Of a stretch of 64,000 nucleotides of DNA, positions 9,281 through 18,510 are shown one piece after another. The stretch comes from an uncultured Alphaproteobacteria bacterium. GTDB lineage: Bacteria; Pseudomonadota; Alphaproteobacteria; Rhodobacterales; Rhodobacteraceae. Position 1 is the stretch's first letter. Each line of letters starts with the position of its first letter. The translations under genes were made by a program, and so were the position numbers. The DNA is taken from contig CACBAM010000009.1 in the NCBI GenBank assembly GCA_902537215.1, forward strand, positions 25,527 to 89,526, in the 5' to 3' direction. The notes beneath the pieces were generated by a model. The model had not been told where the DNA came from. It did no database searches and worked only from the letters and a program-made list of their open reading frames with translations.

Positions 9281-9966
9281 TAACTATCTCCTTTAAAAAG
9301 ACTAGGTCGTTCACTTTTTTTTCTAATATTTATATCAAGATTTAGACTTTTATACTTTTTTTCCACAATTTCAATAATTTCTTTATTCAGCCTTTCAAAG
9401 GAGATTTCAGAATTATCAAATACAATTGCATCAGGCATGCAAATCAACGGTGATACTTTTCGGTTTTTGTCTCTTTTATCTCTTTGCTTGAGTTTGTCGG
9501 TCAGATCTTTGAGGGAATACTCTTGTCCCATTTTTTCATAGTCTACTTGACGTCGCTGAGCTCTTACTTCAAGATCTGCAGTAACAAAAAGCTTAATTTT
9601 AGCATCAGGGAAAATAACACTACCTATATCCCTACCATCTAAAACTGCGCCAACTTTTTTCTTAGGAAAATCTCTTTGAAAAAAAATTAGTTCCTCTCTT
9701 ATTCTATCGCTTTCTGCTAGCTTACTAGCCAAATTACCACAACTTTCAAGCCTTAGCTTTGGATTATCAAGATCTTTGAGCTTTATATTTTTTGCAACAC
9801 GAATTGCATTATTAGTTGAGACGCTAATTTTTGATTCTAAAAATTTGTATGCCACTGCACGATACAAAAGACCAGTATCGAGATAAGGGAAATTGAAATA
9901 TTTAGCAATTATCTTTCCAATAGTACCTTTTCCTGAAGCTGAAAGACCATCTATTGCAATAATTAT
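9280..9966 (-). CDS. cmk: Cytidylate kinase with non-canonical start codon
   Basis: Phosphorylates CMP and dCMP. The P-loop GLSASGKGT (residues 7-15), the LDTG segment (29-32), GRDIGSVIFPDA and the CMP-binding region are all present, but only if translation starts well upstream of the first TTG at 9867. No ATG, GTG or TTG lies in frame between that TTG and the codons inside aroA that are too far up to be plausible. The frame runs ATA ATT ATT GCA ATA GAT, giving an MIIAIDG-like start at ATA 9966 or ATT 9963. The ATA overlaps the aroA stop (ATAA), so initiation coupled to aroA is likely. With this start it is 228 residues, normal for the family. The exact start codon is inferred. Confidence 0.88.
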   Translation of the reverse strand: MIIAIDGLSASGKGTIGKIIAKYFNFPYLDTGLLYRAVAYKFLESKISVSTNNAIRVAKNIKLKDLDNPKLRLESCGNLASKLAESDRIREELIFFQRDFPKKKVGAVLDGRDIGSVIFPDAKIKLFVTADLEVRAQRRQVDYEKMGQEYSLKDLTDKLKQRDKRDKNRKVSPLICMPDAIVFDNSEISFERLNKEIIEIVEKKYKSLNLDINIRKKSERPSLFKGDS

Positions 9967-11282
9967 TGGTTCGTTTGAATCGATAAGTTTGCTCCAATTT
10001 CGTTAAACTTCTCAATAAATCCAGGAAAGCTTGTATTAATTGATAAGGACTCACTAATTTCAATAGGTTGTTGGGTTACTTGGCCTAGGCAAATAAATGA
10101 CATTGCTATTCTATGATCGTTGAATGTATTTATTAACTGCCCTCCTCTTACTTCCTTCATTCCCTCAACAGTCATATAGTCATCTCCGAAAGAAACATCA
10201 ACTCCACACTCCCTCAAGCCCTCGGACATAGAGAAAATCCTATCGCTCTCTTTTACTTTAAGCTCCCCTATCCCCTTCATTTCAGTCTTACCTTCAGCTA
10301 AAGACGCCAATACAGCTAAAATGGGAAACTCATCAATCATTGAAGCGACAAGATTTTTTGGCACCTCAACACCCCTGAGCCTTGAGAACTTTACCCTTAA
10401 ATCTGCTATAGGCTCGCCACACATGGTACTTTTGTTTTTAACCTCGATATTGGCTCCCATCTTTTTTATAACTTTCAGAAAACCTATTCTTGTTTCATTC
10501 ATACAAATATTCTTTATTGTAATATCGGAGCCCTCTACCATTAGAGCTGCAGCTATAAAAAAAGATGCAGATGATGGATCTGAAGGCACCGTAATTTCTT
10601 GTGGTTTAAGTTCTTGTAGTCCTTGTAGGTAATGAGCGTACCCTTTTTCAGTTTTCTCAGTTTTTATCTTGCCTCCAAAAAACAATATCATTCTTTCGGT
10701 ATGGTCACGCGTTAAAGTTCTCTCGACATATTTTGTTGTACCACGACTATTAAGGCCCGCTAACAATACCGCTGATTTTACCTGCGCAGAATCAATCTTT
10801 GCCTCAAGCTCACTAGGCATTGCACTTGATACCCCTTCTAGACTTATTGGTAAAAAAGAGCCTTCCCTAGCACAGCATTTAACACCTATTTCACTTAAGG
10901 GCTCTATTATTCTATCCATCGGCCTTTGAGATAAACTCTTATCGCCAACAAATATTGCTGATATAGGAGTTGTCGAAATAGCTCCCATAAGCAACCTGCA
11001 AGTTGTACCAGAGTTCCCACAATCAATTACATTTTCAGGACTCGAAAAGCCCCCTACCCCAAAACCTAGAACCTCCCATTTATCATTTTTTTTATCAATC
11101 TTTGCGCCTAGCTGTCTAACAGCTTCAATTGTTCTTTGAACGTCCTCAGACTCTAGCAGTCCCTTTATTGTTGTCTTCCCAACACACAGAGAACCAAAAA
11201 TGATAGCCCTGTGTGATATAGATTTGTCACCTGGTATTAAAATATGTCCAGACAGTGCTTTGGATCTGTGTACTGTTATCAT
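9963..11282 (-). CDS. aroA: 3-phosphoshikimate 1-carboxyvinyltransferase (EPSP synthase)
   Basis: Sixth step of the shikimate pathway. Signature residues are GDKSISHR (Lys20, Arg25), SLSQRPMDR, SAQVKSAVLLAGL, MIDEFPILAV with the catalytic Asp, and RVKESDR. Overall the sequence resembles the CP4-like class II enzymes, but the loop reads NSGTTCRL with Gly where the glyphosate-tolerant CP4 enzyme has Ala. I placed the start at ATG 11282 (439 residues); a longer frame reaching 11381 would add 33 unrelated residues and overlap trmB. The gene is 37 nt after trmB and its stop overlaps the cmk start. Confidence 0.95.
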   Translation of the reverse strand: MITVHRSKALSGHILIPGDKSISHRAIIFGSLCVGKTTIKGLLESEDVQRTIEAVRQLGAKIDKKNDKWEVLGFGVGGFSSPENVIDCGNSGTTCRLLMGAISTTPISAIFVGDKSLSQRPMDRIIEPLSEIGVKCCAREGSFLPISLEGVSSAMPSELEAKIDSAQVKSAVLLAGLNSRGTTKYVERTLTRDHTERMILFFGGKIKTEKTEKGYAHYLQGLQELKPQEITVPSDPSSASFFIAAALMVEGSDITIKNICMNETRIGFLKVIKKMGANIEVKNKSTMCGEPIADLRVKFSRLRGVEVPKNLVASMIDEFPILAVLASLAEGKTEMKGIGELKVKESDRIFSMSEGLRECGVDVSFGDDYMTVEGMKEVRGGQLINTFNDHRIAMSFICLGQVTQQPIEISESLSINTSFPGFIEKFNEIGANLSIQTNQ

Positions 11283-11319
11283 TGGCCTAGAACTCAAATT
11301 CCTATGACAGTTAGCAGTG

Positions 11320-11982
11320 TTAGACCTTTTTGTAAATAAGATAAGAAGGAGATACTCCTTTGTTAATTGCTTTCTGCTCATATTTTGTTTTAATATCTAA
11401 AAAAAACTTAAAGTTTTTCTCTTTGGGTGAAACGTGTATCCTTTTAAATTGTTTTAAATTTGAAACAGTATCTTCAATTTCAATGCAATAGTCTTCCACA
11501 TCAGTGGCTATACAAAGATAACCCCTTGATTTCAAAATTTTTGAAAAATATCCGAAGTTAGACGATGAGAGTAGTCTTCTTGATTTATGCCTCTTTTTTG
11601 TCCAAGGATCTGGGAACAAAATATAACATCGCTCAACAGTTTTATGTTTAACTAAGTTCAACATATTTCTTACGTCTCCATGGAAAACTTTTGCGTTCTG
11701 TATTTTATTTTGAAAAAGTGAAAAACATGCAGAAGCAACGCCTTTTTCATAGACTTCACTTCCTACAATAAGTTTATCATAGTTTCTTTTTGCTAGCTCA
11801 ACTAGGTGATGTCCATTCCCAAAACCAACTTCAAGCCAAATTTTTTTCTCTGTTTCTAAAAAATTGTACTCTTGCTTATGTAATGCCAAGCCTAACTTTT
11901 GGTTTTTTGAAAGAGGTCTTCCCTTTAACCGCCCAAACGTCTTTATCAACCTAAGGTTTTCATAGTTATGTAAGTCTGACAA
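11320..11982 (-). CDS. trmB: tRNA (guanine-N7)-methyltransferase TrmB
   Basis: Makes m7G46 in the variable loop of tRNA. The SAM site is EVGFGNGHHL, and the diagnostic LFPDPWTKKRHKSRR motif follows. The start is TTG at 11982, preceded by an AGAGAAAG Shine-Dalgarno; the resulting MSDLHNYENL reads naturally and no ATG serves as well. At 220 residues the length is normal. It lies 13 nt after metK, the standard alphaproteobacterial metK-trmB pair. Confidence 0.95.
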   Translation of the reverse strand: MSDLHNYENLRLIKTFGRLKGRPLSKNQKLGLALHKQEYNFLETEKKIWLEVGFGNGHHLVELAKRNYDKLIVGSEVYEKGVASACFSLFQNKIQNAKVFHGDVRNMLNLVKHKTVERCYILFPDPWTKKRHKSRRLLSSSNFGYFSKILKSRGYLCIATDVEDYCIEIEDTVSNLKQFKRIHVSPKEKNFKFFLDIKTKYEQKAINKGVSPSYLIYKKV

Positions 11983-11995
11983 AGACTTTCTCTGA

Positions 11996-13162
11996 TTAAA
12001 GATGTTTGGTCAAAAGACCTATAAGATCTGTTTTTTCCCAGGAAAAACCACCATCAATTTCTGGTGTTCTTCCAAAATGTCCATACGCTGCGGTTTTTTC
12101 GTAAATAGGTCTTCTTAAACCTAGTTTTTCAATTATACCCTTTGGAGACAAATCTACTATTTTTGGCAATATTTCCTCTAATTTTTTTTCATATTTAGTT
12201 GCCGTCCCATAAGTATCTATATAAATTGATAATGGCTCTGGAACCCCGATCGCATAAGAAAGTTGAATAAGACACTTCGGTGCCAGTCCAGCAGCAACTA
12301 TATTTTTAGCTAGATATCTCGAAATATAAGCTGCCGATCTATCCACTTTGGTTGGATCTTTGCCGGAGAATGCTCCTCCTCCATGAGGTGCTGCCCCTCC
12401 ATAAGTGTCGACAATTATCTTTCTGCCCGTCAAGCCTGCATCACCATCTGGCCCTCCAATTACAAACTTTCCAGTTGGATTTATGTGCCAAATGGTGTCC
12501 TTAGAAATCCATTTATCCGGGATTACCTCCAAAATATATGGCTCCACTATTTCTTTAACATCTTGCGAAGAAAGCGATGGGTCAAGGTGCTGAGTAGATA
12601 AAACTATTGACTCAACGCTAACCGGGCTACCATTTTCATACTTCACTGTAAGTTGGGATTTGGAGTCTGGTCCCAAACTAGTGGCCATCTTATTATGCCT
12701 AGCGTCCGCCAGAGATTTTAAAATTAAATGGGAGTATTGAATTGGAGCAGGCATTAATTCCTCCGTTTCATTGACTGCATACCCAAACATTATACCCTGG
12801 TCACCAGCTCCATCTTTATCAACTCCTTGAGAGATATCACTAGATTGTTGGTGTATAAAATTTGATACATTTAAGTTATTCCAGTGAAATCCTTCCTGCT
12901 CATACCCAATCTCCTTTACCACATTAACGACAAGCGGCTTTATCTCAGAAGCAAGAGACTGAGAATGAGAATCAAACTGAAAACCCACTTCACCTCCAAC
13001 TACAACGGTGTTAGTTGTTGCAAAAGTTTCACATGCTACTCTGGCGAAGGTATCCTTTTTTAAACAGAAGTCTAAAACTGCATCAGAAATTCTGTCACAT
13101 ATTTTATCGGGATGCCCCTCTGAAACTGACTCAGAAGTGAACATGTAATCTTTTCTAGCCAC
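11996..13162 (-). CDS. metK: S-adenosylmethionine synthase
   Basis: Forms SAM from methionine and ATP. Motifs are the [10 protein letters not shown] start (His, Asp for ATP/Mg), [12 protein letters not shown], the P-loop-like [16 protein letters not shown] and [11 protein letters not shown]. At 388 residues it is full length. Only 1 nt separates it from lnt, so it cannot carry its own leader riboswitch; control must come from further up the operon. It supplies SAM for TrmB and MiaB, encoded in the same run. Confidence 0.97.
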   Translation of the reverse strand: MARKDYMFTSESVSEGHPDKICDRISDAVLDFCLKKDTFARVACETFATTNTVVVGGEVGFQFDSHSQSLASEIKPLVVNVVKEIGYEQEGFHWNNLNVSNFIHQQSSDISQGVDKDGAGDQGIMFGYAVNETEELMPAPIQYSHLILKSLADARHNKMATSLGPDSKSQLTVKYENGSPVSVESIVLSTQHLDPSLSSQDVKEIVEPYILEVIPDKWISKDTIWHINPTGKFVIGGPDGDAGLTGRKIIVDTYGGAAPHGGGAFSGKDPTKVDRSAAYISRYLAKNIVAAGLAPKCLIQLSYAIGVPEPLSIYIDTYGTATKYEKKLEEILPKIVDLSPKGIIEKLGLRRPIYEKTAAYGHFGRTPEIDGGFSWEKTDLIGLLTKHL

Positions 13163-13163
13163 T

Positions 13164-14693
13164 TTATCCTCCCTTTTTTCTATTTTTCAATATTGAATAA
13201 TATAAAATAGGCAGTAATAAAAGCACTAAATGGAAATATGATGAGATGTTTTTCCCAATAATTGTGTAAAATGTACTTTGTCTTTTGATGTTTAAACCAA
13301 GCTCAACATCTAAAAACTCTCTTTTATTTAATGAGATATGTTTTTCGACTTTTCCATTATTCGAAATCTTAGCAGAAATGCCATTATTTGCAACTCTTAT
13401 GAGGGGGATATTATTTTCCAAAGCTCTCATTCTTGCAATTTTTAGGTGTTGTTGTGGACCGCCCCCATTCCCAAACCAAGCATCATTTGTTATGTTTAAT
13501 ATCCACTGGGCCTCTTTAACTACCCCTAAAATTTCATTTGAAAATAGTGCTTCATAACAAATAAGTGGGAGAAATATTGGGAACCCTGAGTTCTTTATTA
13601 ACTTCAAGCCCGTGCCGCTACTAAAGCCATCAACTGAACGATAGCTGTTATTAAAAATATTTAAGTATTTCAGGAATCCTCCTAGAGGCAGATATTCTCC
13701 AAACGGAACCAAAAATGTTTTGTCATAAATGCTTTGAATTTTTCCTTCCCTATCAATCAAGAAAATTGCATTAAATAGTTTTTTAGTGTCTCTGTTGAAA
13801 CGTAAAGCTCCAAATATCAATGGAGATTTCACCTGTTCAGCTATAACTTTAAGTTTTTCTGGATTTTCTTCTGGAAGCCAGTAAACAGCAGTTTCCGGCC
13901 ATACAATTAGATCAGGTTTGGGACTTGCTTTGCTCAAGTCAATTAATATTTCCATATGATTTAATTCATTCTCCTTTTTCCACTTATCTCTCTGTTTGAT
14001 ATTTGGTTGGACCAACCTTACAGTTAAATATTCATTAGCTTCTTCGAAGCCACTATCTAAAGATTTATTCTGTAAGCCCAAAAGCGCTACAAAGAGAAAA
14101 ATAGCTTTGAACGTACTAGTCACTGGTGAAGAGTAGAATAAGTTGAAGCCTGTAATAATGATTATCGAATTAAAAATATAAGGCCCAAGCCAGGTTACAA
14201 ATACAGATACTGGAGTATCTAACCAAGCGTAAGATAGTATTGCCCAAGGGAACCCTGAAAACAGATAACATCGGAATAACTCAGCTATTGCAAAAACGAT
14301 TGACAAACAAAATACTTTTTTACGGTTTTGCTGTTCATCCCTCATGAAATAGCTGGAAATATAAAATGCAAGAGCCCAAAAAAGGGAAAGTAATGAGACA
14401 AAAAGAGTATAAGCAAAGGGCACCAGCCAAATATTCTTTTGAGGGTCAACCAAGAAGGGGTTAATTATCCAAATGAACGTTAAACCGAAATAACCGAGAC
14501 CGAAAGCAAACCCACTTAATAAATACTTTTTTGGCGTTTTTAAGAATCTTATCACTAAAAATGAAGCTAAAGGTAAGACCAAAAATGTGCAATAGGGTAA
14601 GTTAAATGGTTCTTGTGTGAAGGCTAATGCTAAGCCTAATAAAAAAAATCCTAAAAAAACAGACTTTGAAAGTGTAGTTATCCTAGATATCAC
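13164..14693 (-). CDS. lnt: Apolipoprotein N-acyltransferase
   Basis: Adds the third acyl chain to lipoproteins in the inner membrane. About seven hydrophobic segments in residues 10-210 precede a nitrilase-like periplasmic domain with the catalytic triad Glu267 (WPETAVYW), Lys325 ([14 protein letters not shown]) and Cys379 (LICYEALF), close to E. coli numbering. The C-terminus has one more transmembrane stretch. Start is GTG with AAGAAG upstream. The corC-lnt pair is standard. The I78-type lipoprotein at 31.6 kb is a likely client. Confidence 0.94.
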   Translation of the reverse strand: MISRITTLSKSVFLGFFLLGLALAFTQEPFNLPYCTFLVLPLASFLVIRFLKTPKKYLLSGFAFGLGYFGLTFIWIINPFLVDPQKNIWLVPFAYTLFVSLLSLFWALAFYISSYFMRDEQQNRKKVFCLSIVFAIAELFRCYLFSGFPWAILSYAWLDTPVSVFVTWLGPYIFNSIIIITGFNLFYSSPVTSTFKAIFLFVALLGLQNKSLDSGFEEANEYLTVRLVQPNIKQRDKWKKENELNHMEILIDLSKASPKPDLIVWPETAVYWLPEENPEKLKVIAEQVKSPLIFGALRFNRDTKKLFNAIFLIDREGKIQSIYDKTFLVPFGEYLPLGGFLKYLNIFNNSYRSVDGFSSGTGLKLIKNSGFPIFLPLICYEALFSNEILGVVKEAQWILNITNDAWFGNGGGPQQHLKIARMRALENNIPLIRVANNGISAKISNNGKVEKHISLNKREFLDVELGLNIKRQSTFYTIIGKNISSYFHLVLLLLPILYYSILKNRKKGG

Positions 14694-14696
14694 AGA

Positions 14697-15506
14697 TCAA
14701 CTTCTTAAATTTAGCCTCAATCTTTTTATACTTCGAGGGTCTGCTTCTAATACTGAGAATTCATTCCCTGAGGAATCCGTTACTACTTCACCTCGAGAAG
14801 GTATTCGATTGGTGATATTAAATACCAAGCCTCCAATGGTATCATATTCTTCTCCATTCCTTCTTTTTGTTAAGTCAACACCAGCCTGTAATTTAAAATC
14901 TTCTAAGTTTAGCCTAGCATTAACTATGAAAACGTTTTCTTTTTCTCTGCTCCACAAAAGATCTTCTTTAAGCTCATGTTCATCATTGATCTCGCCAACT
15001 ATCTGCTCTAACAGATCTTCAATTGTTAACAGCCCCTCGACCCCTCCATATTCATCAATAACCAGTGACATATGAATTCGCTCAGCTTGCATTTTTTGTA
15101 ATAGAGTTCCCAATGTCATAGAGGGAGGAACATATATTAAAGGTCTAATTAAATCTTTAATATTAAATTTTTTCTGCTTACCAAACCCATTTCTGAGAGC
15201 CAGATCTTTTAAATGCACAAAACCAATTGGATTATCCAGGGTGCTTTTAAATATAGGCACCCTGGTTAAGTTTGATTCTCTAAATATTTTTATGAGTTCC
15301 GACAAGGTGATCTTGTCAGGTGCGGCCACAATATCTGCCTTTGGTATAGCGACATCATCAACTCTTTGATTATGTAGATTAAAAGATCTTTCTTTCTGTA
15401 CAATGTGTTTGTTCGATGGCTCTATTGTTTTCTTCTCATCCAAATCTATCGGCCTTTTTTTAAGAGACAATGCGCCTAAAAATTTTCTCACGAATAACTT
15501 AAACAT
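14697..15506 (-). CDS. corC: CorC/HlyC-type CBS-domain protein (YbeX)
   Basis: Soluble protein with two CBS domains (about residues 55-115 and 120-180; for example MTLGTLLQKMQAERIHMSLV and VIDEYGGVEGLLTIEDLLEQ) followed by a C-terminal CorC_HlyC domain with GGLVFNITNRIP. Its exact function is unsettled; it has been linked to Mg/Co efflux and, through the ybeZYX-lnt operon, to ribosome maturation. No membrane segment, so it is the short soluble form. Lies between ybeY and lnt, 3 nt from the latter. Confidence 0.9.
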   Translation of the reverse strand: MFKLFVRKFLGALSLKKRPIDLDEKKTIEPSNKHIVQKERSFNLHNQRVDDVAIPKADIVAAPDKITLSELIKIFRESNLTRVPIFKSTLDNPIGFVHLKDLALRNGFGKQKKFNIKDLIRPLIYVPPSMTLGTLLQKMQAERIHMSLVIDEYGGVEGLLTIEDLLEQIVGEINDEHELKEDLLWSREKENVFIVNARLNLEDFKLQAGVDLTKRRNGEEYDTIGGLVFNITNRIPSRGEVVTDSSGNEFSVLEADPRSIKRLRLNLRS

Positions 15507-15522
15507 GAACTTTAAACTCTAT

Positions 15523-16026
15523 CTAGATGTTATATAACTTTGGTCTGTTTGTCAGGACAGAATTTAAAACTCTGGTTTCCATTAACTGCATTCTCTTAGT
15601 CCTCACAGATACATCATGCTCATAACCCAATAAATGAAGTATTGCATGAGCTAACAATTTACAGCAATGTTTGTTGAATTGAATGTTCTGGACTGATGCT
15701 TCTTTCAAACATCTTTCATAAGATATTGCTATATCTCCTAAAAACAAATATTTATTTTTATTGAAATACTGATAGTTTTTATCAAAAATAAAAAAACAAT
15801 GGATAGCTGGCCACGCTAAAACGTTTGTCGCTTTATTTTTTTTTCTGTATTGCCTATTTAGCTCTTTAATCTTAGCGTCGCTACAAGCTAAAATAGACAG
15901 AGAAAAATCGTTTAATTTAATCTGATGAATCTGAACAACTTTAGATACTAATAACCTCACATATCTGGTTAAGTCAAACCGTTTCCATCTTGGATCATTA
16001 TAATTTACTGATACTCTAACCGTCAT
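15523..16026 (-). CDS. ybeY: Endoribonuclease YbeY (rRNA maturation)
   Basis: Metal-dependent RNase needed for 16S rRNA 3'-end maturation and ribosome quality control. The three-histidine metal site appears as HAILHLLGYEHD near residues 126-137, with Ala in place of the usual Gly after the first His. GDIAISYE is the conserved upstream strand. At 167 residues it is normal. It lies between phoH and corC in the conserved ybeZ-ybeY-ybeX order. Confidence 0.94.
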   Translation of the reverse strand: MTVRVSVNYNDPRWKRFDLTRYVRLLVSKVVQIHQIKLNDFSLSILACSDAKIKELNRQYRKKNKATNVLAWPAIHCFFIFDKNYQYFNKNKYLFLGDIAISYERCLKEASVQNIQFNKHCCKLLAHAILHLLGYEHDVSVRTKRMQLMETRVLNSVLTNRPKLYNI

Positions 16027-16057
16027 TTTTTTTATTTTTTTAAGTTTACGCTTTGTA

Positions 16058-17041
16058 TTAACTTTTTTCGTAAGCTCTAGCTATTTTTCTCACTAAAGAA
16101 TGTCTTACGATATCAAAATCATTGAATTTAATAAAATCAATTTCTTTCATTTTAGACAAAACTTCTGATGCATCAACCAATCCACTTTTGAATCCTTTGG
16201 GCAAATCAATTTGAGTTATATCACCTGTGACAACCATTCTTGAACCTATTCCAAGTCTAGTTAAAAACATTTTCATCTGTGAAGGTGATGCATTTTGGCC
16301 CTCATCTAAAACAATAAACGAATCTTTTAGCGTTCTGCCTCTCATAAAAGCTAACGGAGCTATTTCTATCGAGCCCCTCTCATACATTTTTGATACAACT
16401 TTACCAGGTAAAAAGTCATTCAGTGCATCGTAAAGAGGTTGCATGTAGGGATCTACCTTTTCTTTCATGTCGCCAGGCAAAAAACCTAATCTTTCTCCTG
16501 CCTCGACAGCTGGTCTAGTTAAAACAATTTTTTCAACCAAACCTTGAGAAAACAAAGAAACTCCAACAGCAATAGCTAGATATGTTTTTCCCGTGCCAGC
16601 TGGGCCAATCCCAAAGACCAGCTCCTTACTTAGAATTGAGTTAATAAAAGCATTTTGATTTCTTGATTTTGCCTGTACTAATTTTTTTTGAGTTTTAATC
16701 TCTAGGTAGTTTGTTTTTATATTCACTACTTCATCACTTACATCTTTGCTTTTAATTTTTTTGACTTTTTCGTCTTCGATTTGTTGAAAATAAACGTCCA
16801 ACTCACGTTCATCTAAAGTTTTTCCATGCTCAAGATCTGAGTATAAGTCACTTATTAACTTTCTTGTAACATCACAATCTTCCTTAGTGCCGTGGATTGA
16901 CAAGGCATTTCCTCGACGCACTATCTGCACCCCAGCCCAGCTTTCAATCTTAGAAAGATTTATATCTAGTTGGCCACAGAGTTCTATCAGTAACTTGTTA
17001 GAACTGAAACGGAGAGTATTTGAGCTTTCTATGAAACCCAT
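16058..17041 (-). CDS. phoH: PhoH-family ATPase (YbeZ)
   Basis: Predicted RNA-linked P-loop ATPase that partners YbeY. An N-terminal KH-like segment (about residues 15-65, with GVQIVRRGNALSIHG) is followed by a Walker A GPAGTGKTYLA near 145 and Walker B FIVLDEGQNA. MTRLGIGSRMVVTGD-like motifs complete the PhoH core (here LTRLGIGSRMVVTGD). At 327 residues the length is normal. A 72-nt gap after miaB could hold a promoter, but none stands out. Confidence 0.94.
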   Translation of the reverse strand: MGFIESSNTLRFSSNKLLIELCGQLDINLSKIESWAGVQIVRRGNALSIHGTKEDCDVTRKLISDLYSDLEHGKTLDERELDVYFQQIEDEKVKKIKSKDVSDEVVNIKTNYLEIKTQKKLVQAKSRNQNAFINSILSKELVFGIGPAGTGKTYLAIAVGVSLFSQGLVEKIVLTRPAVEAGERLGFLPGDMKEKVDPYMQPLYDALNDFLPGKVVSKMYERGSIEIAPLAFMRGRTLKDSFIVLDEGQNASPSQMKMFLTRLGIGSRMVVTGDITQIDLPKGFKSGLVDASEVLSKMKEIDFIKFNDFDIVRHSLVRKIARAYEKS

Positions 17042-17113
17042 GCTATTTATATAATGACCTCATTCCTTTAATATTATTATCATAAGAAAATTATTCAATA
17101 TTACGGTAGCAAT

Positions 17114-18421
17114 TTATTTTAAGACACCCTTTAAGGAATGTGACATAACTGAATTAATTTTAACCATTTGTATCTCTCCTACTATGTTCTCTTTACTCAC
17201 CACAGTAACTGGTGAAAACTGCTCAGTTCTACCAATATACTCATCAATTCCCCTACCAACTTTCTCAAACAACACTTTATGTATTCTGTTTTTCTGTTCG
17301 TTGAGAAAGCTTGTTTGCTGCTTATTTAATAAGTCTTGTAAAACATGCAATCTTGTCTTTTTCAAGTTCTCATCCAGCTCTTCTTTTCTCGAGGCTGGTG
17401 TTCCAGGTCGCGACGAATAGTTGAAGCTGTAAGCCTGTGCGAACTGAACTTGTTTACATAAATCAATGGTTTCCTGAAAATCTTTATCAGTTTCTCCTGG
17501 ATATCCCACTATGAAATCACTCGAAAAACAAATATCTTTTCTTACCAATCTTAGTTTGTTAACTATTCCTTTATATTCCTCAACCACATGACCTCTATTC
17601 ATTGACTTCAGAATTCTATTACTTCCTGATTGAACTGGAAGATGTAAAAAAGGCATTAATTTAGGGATTGCGCCAAAGGCATTTATCAATTCGTCGGTCA
17701 TATCCCTCGGGTGAGAAGTCATGAATCGAATTCTCTTGATCTCATCTATTTCTGCTATCGAATAAATCAATGATGAAAAACTTATGCCCTCAAAAATATA
17801 TGAATTAACATTTTGTCCTAGAAGAATTACTTCTTTCACACCTTTTTTTGCACTTTCTTTTATCTCGCTTAAAATATCGTTGTGACTTCTAGATACCTCT
17901 TTTCCCCTTGTGTAGGGAACGACACAAAACGTACAGAATTTGTCGCAGCCTTCTTGAATTGTTATAAAAGCTGATGGTTTAGGTACCCCTGTCAAGGAAG
18001 CTATACTGTTAAATTTGTCTGAGGCTTCGAAGTTCGTTTCAATTATATTCCTCTTTCCATCTTTCAACTTAGAGATGATCTCAGGAAATTTATGATATGA
18101 TTGAGGACCGACAATAAAGTCTACCGCTGGCTGCCTATCAAATATTTCCAAAGTTTCTGCTTGTGCCACGCATCCTGCAACACCGATTTTTAAATCAGTG
18201 TTCTGGTCCTTGAGTTTTTTTATTCTACCCAGCTCCGAATAGACTTTCTCAGCAGCTTTCTCCCTAATGTTGCAAGTATTAAGCAACACCATATCAGCTT
18301 CTTGAATGTCCTCTGTTTGTTCATAGTGATTTTTTTCAAGATCTAAAACCACCTTTTCGCTGTCATATTGATTCATTTGACAGCCATATGTTTTTATAAA
18401 AACTTTCTTTTTGTTAGACAT
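17114..18421 (-). CDS. miaB: tRNA-2-methylthio-N6-dimethylallyladenosine synthase MiaB
   Basis: Radical-SAM methylthiotransferase acting on A37 of tRNAs. The N-terminal domain has the three auxiliary cluster cysteines (YGCQMNQYDSE, NTCNIREKA, VAGCVAQ). The radical-SAM CDKFCTFCVVPYTRG supplies CxxxCxxC, and a TRAM domain closes the protein. At 435 residues it is normal. It is the first gene of the long minus-strand run and is divergent from the flavoprotein at 18511 across a gap of 89 nt. Confidence 0.96.
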   Translation of the reverse strand: MSNKKKVFIKTYGCQMNQYDSEKVVLDLEKNHYEQTEDIQEADMVLLNTCNIREKAAEKVYSELGRIKKLKDQNTDLKIGVAGCVAQAETLEIFDRQPAVDFIVGPQSYHKFPEIISKLKDGKRNIIETNFEASDKFNSIASLTGVPKPSAFITIQEGCDKFCTFCVVPYTRGKEVSRSHNDILSEIKESAKKGVKEVILLGQNVNSYIFEGISFSSLIYSIAEIDEIKRIRFMTSHPRDMTDELINAFGAIPKLMPFLHLPVQSGSNRILKSMNRGHVVEEYKGIVNKLRLVRKDICFSSDFIVGYPGETDKDFQETIDLCKQVQFAQAYSFNYSSRPGTPASRKEELDENLKKTRLHVLQDLLNKQQTSFLNEQKNRIHKVLFEKVGRGIDEYIGRTEQFSPVTVVSKENIVGEIQMVKINSVMSHSLKGVLK

Positions 18422-18510
18422 ATATAATACCTAGTCTAAAATATTATGAGAATACTAAATACGCTTTCTTATACCTTTTTTTGATAAAAGGAAAGAATTT
18501 TGGGGGGAAC

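Noticed and set aside
11283..11381. Longer aroA start adding 33 residues and overlapping trmB
   Set aside because: The extension has no family resemblance, while ATG 11282 gives the expected start before HILIPGDKSISHR.
13163..13400. SAM riboswitch in front of metK
   Set aside because: metK starts 1 nt after lnt ends, so there is no leader to hold one, and no such structure is seen.
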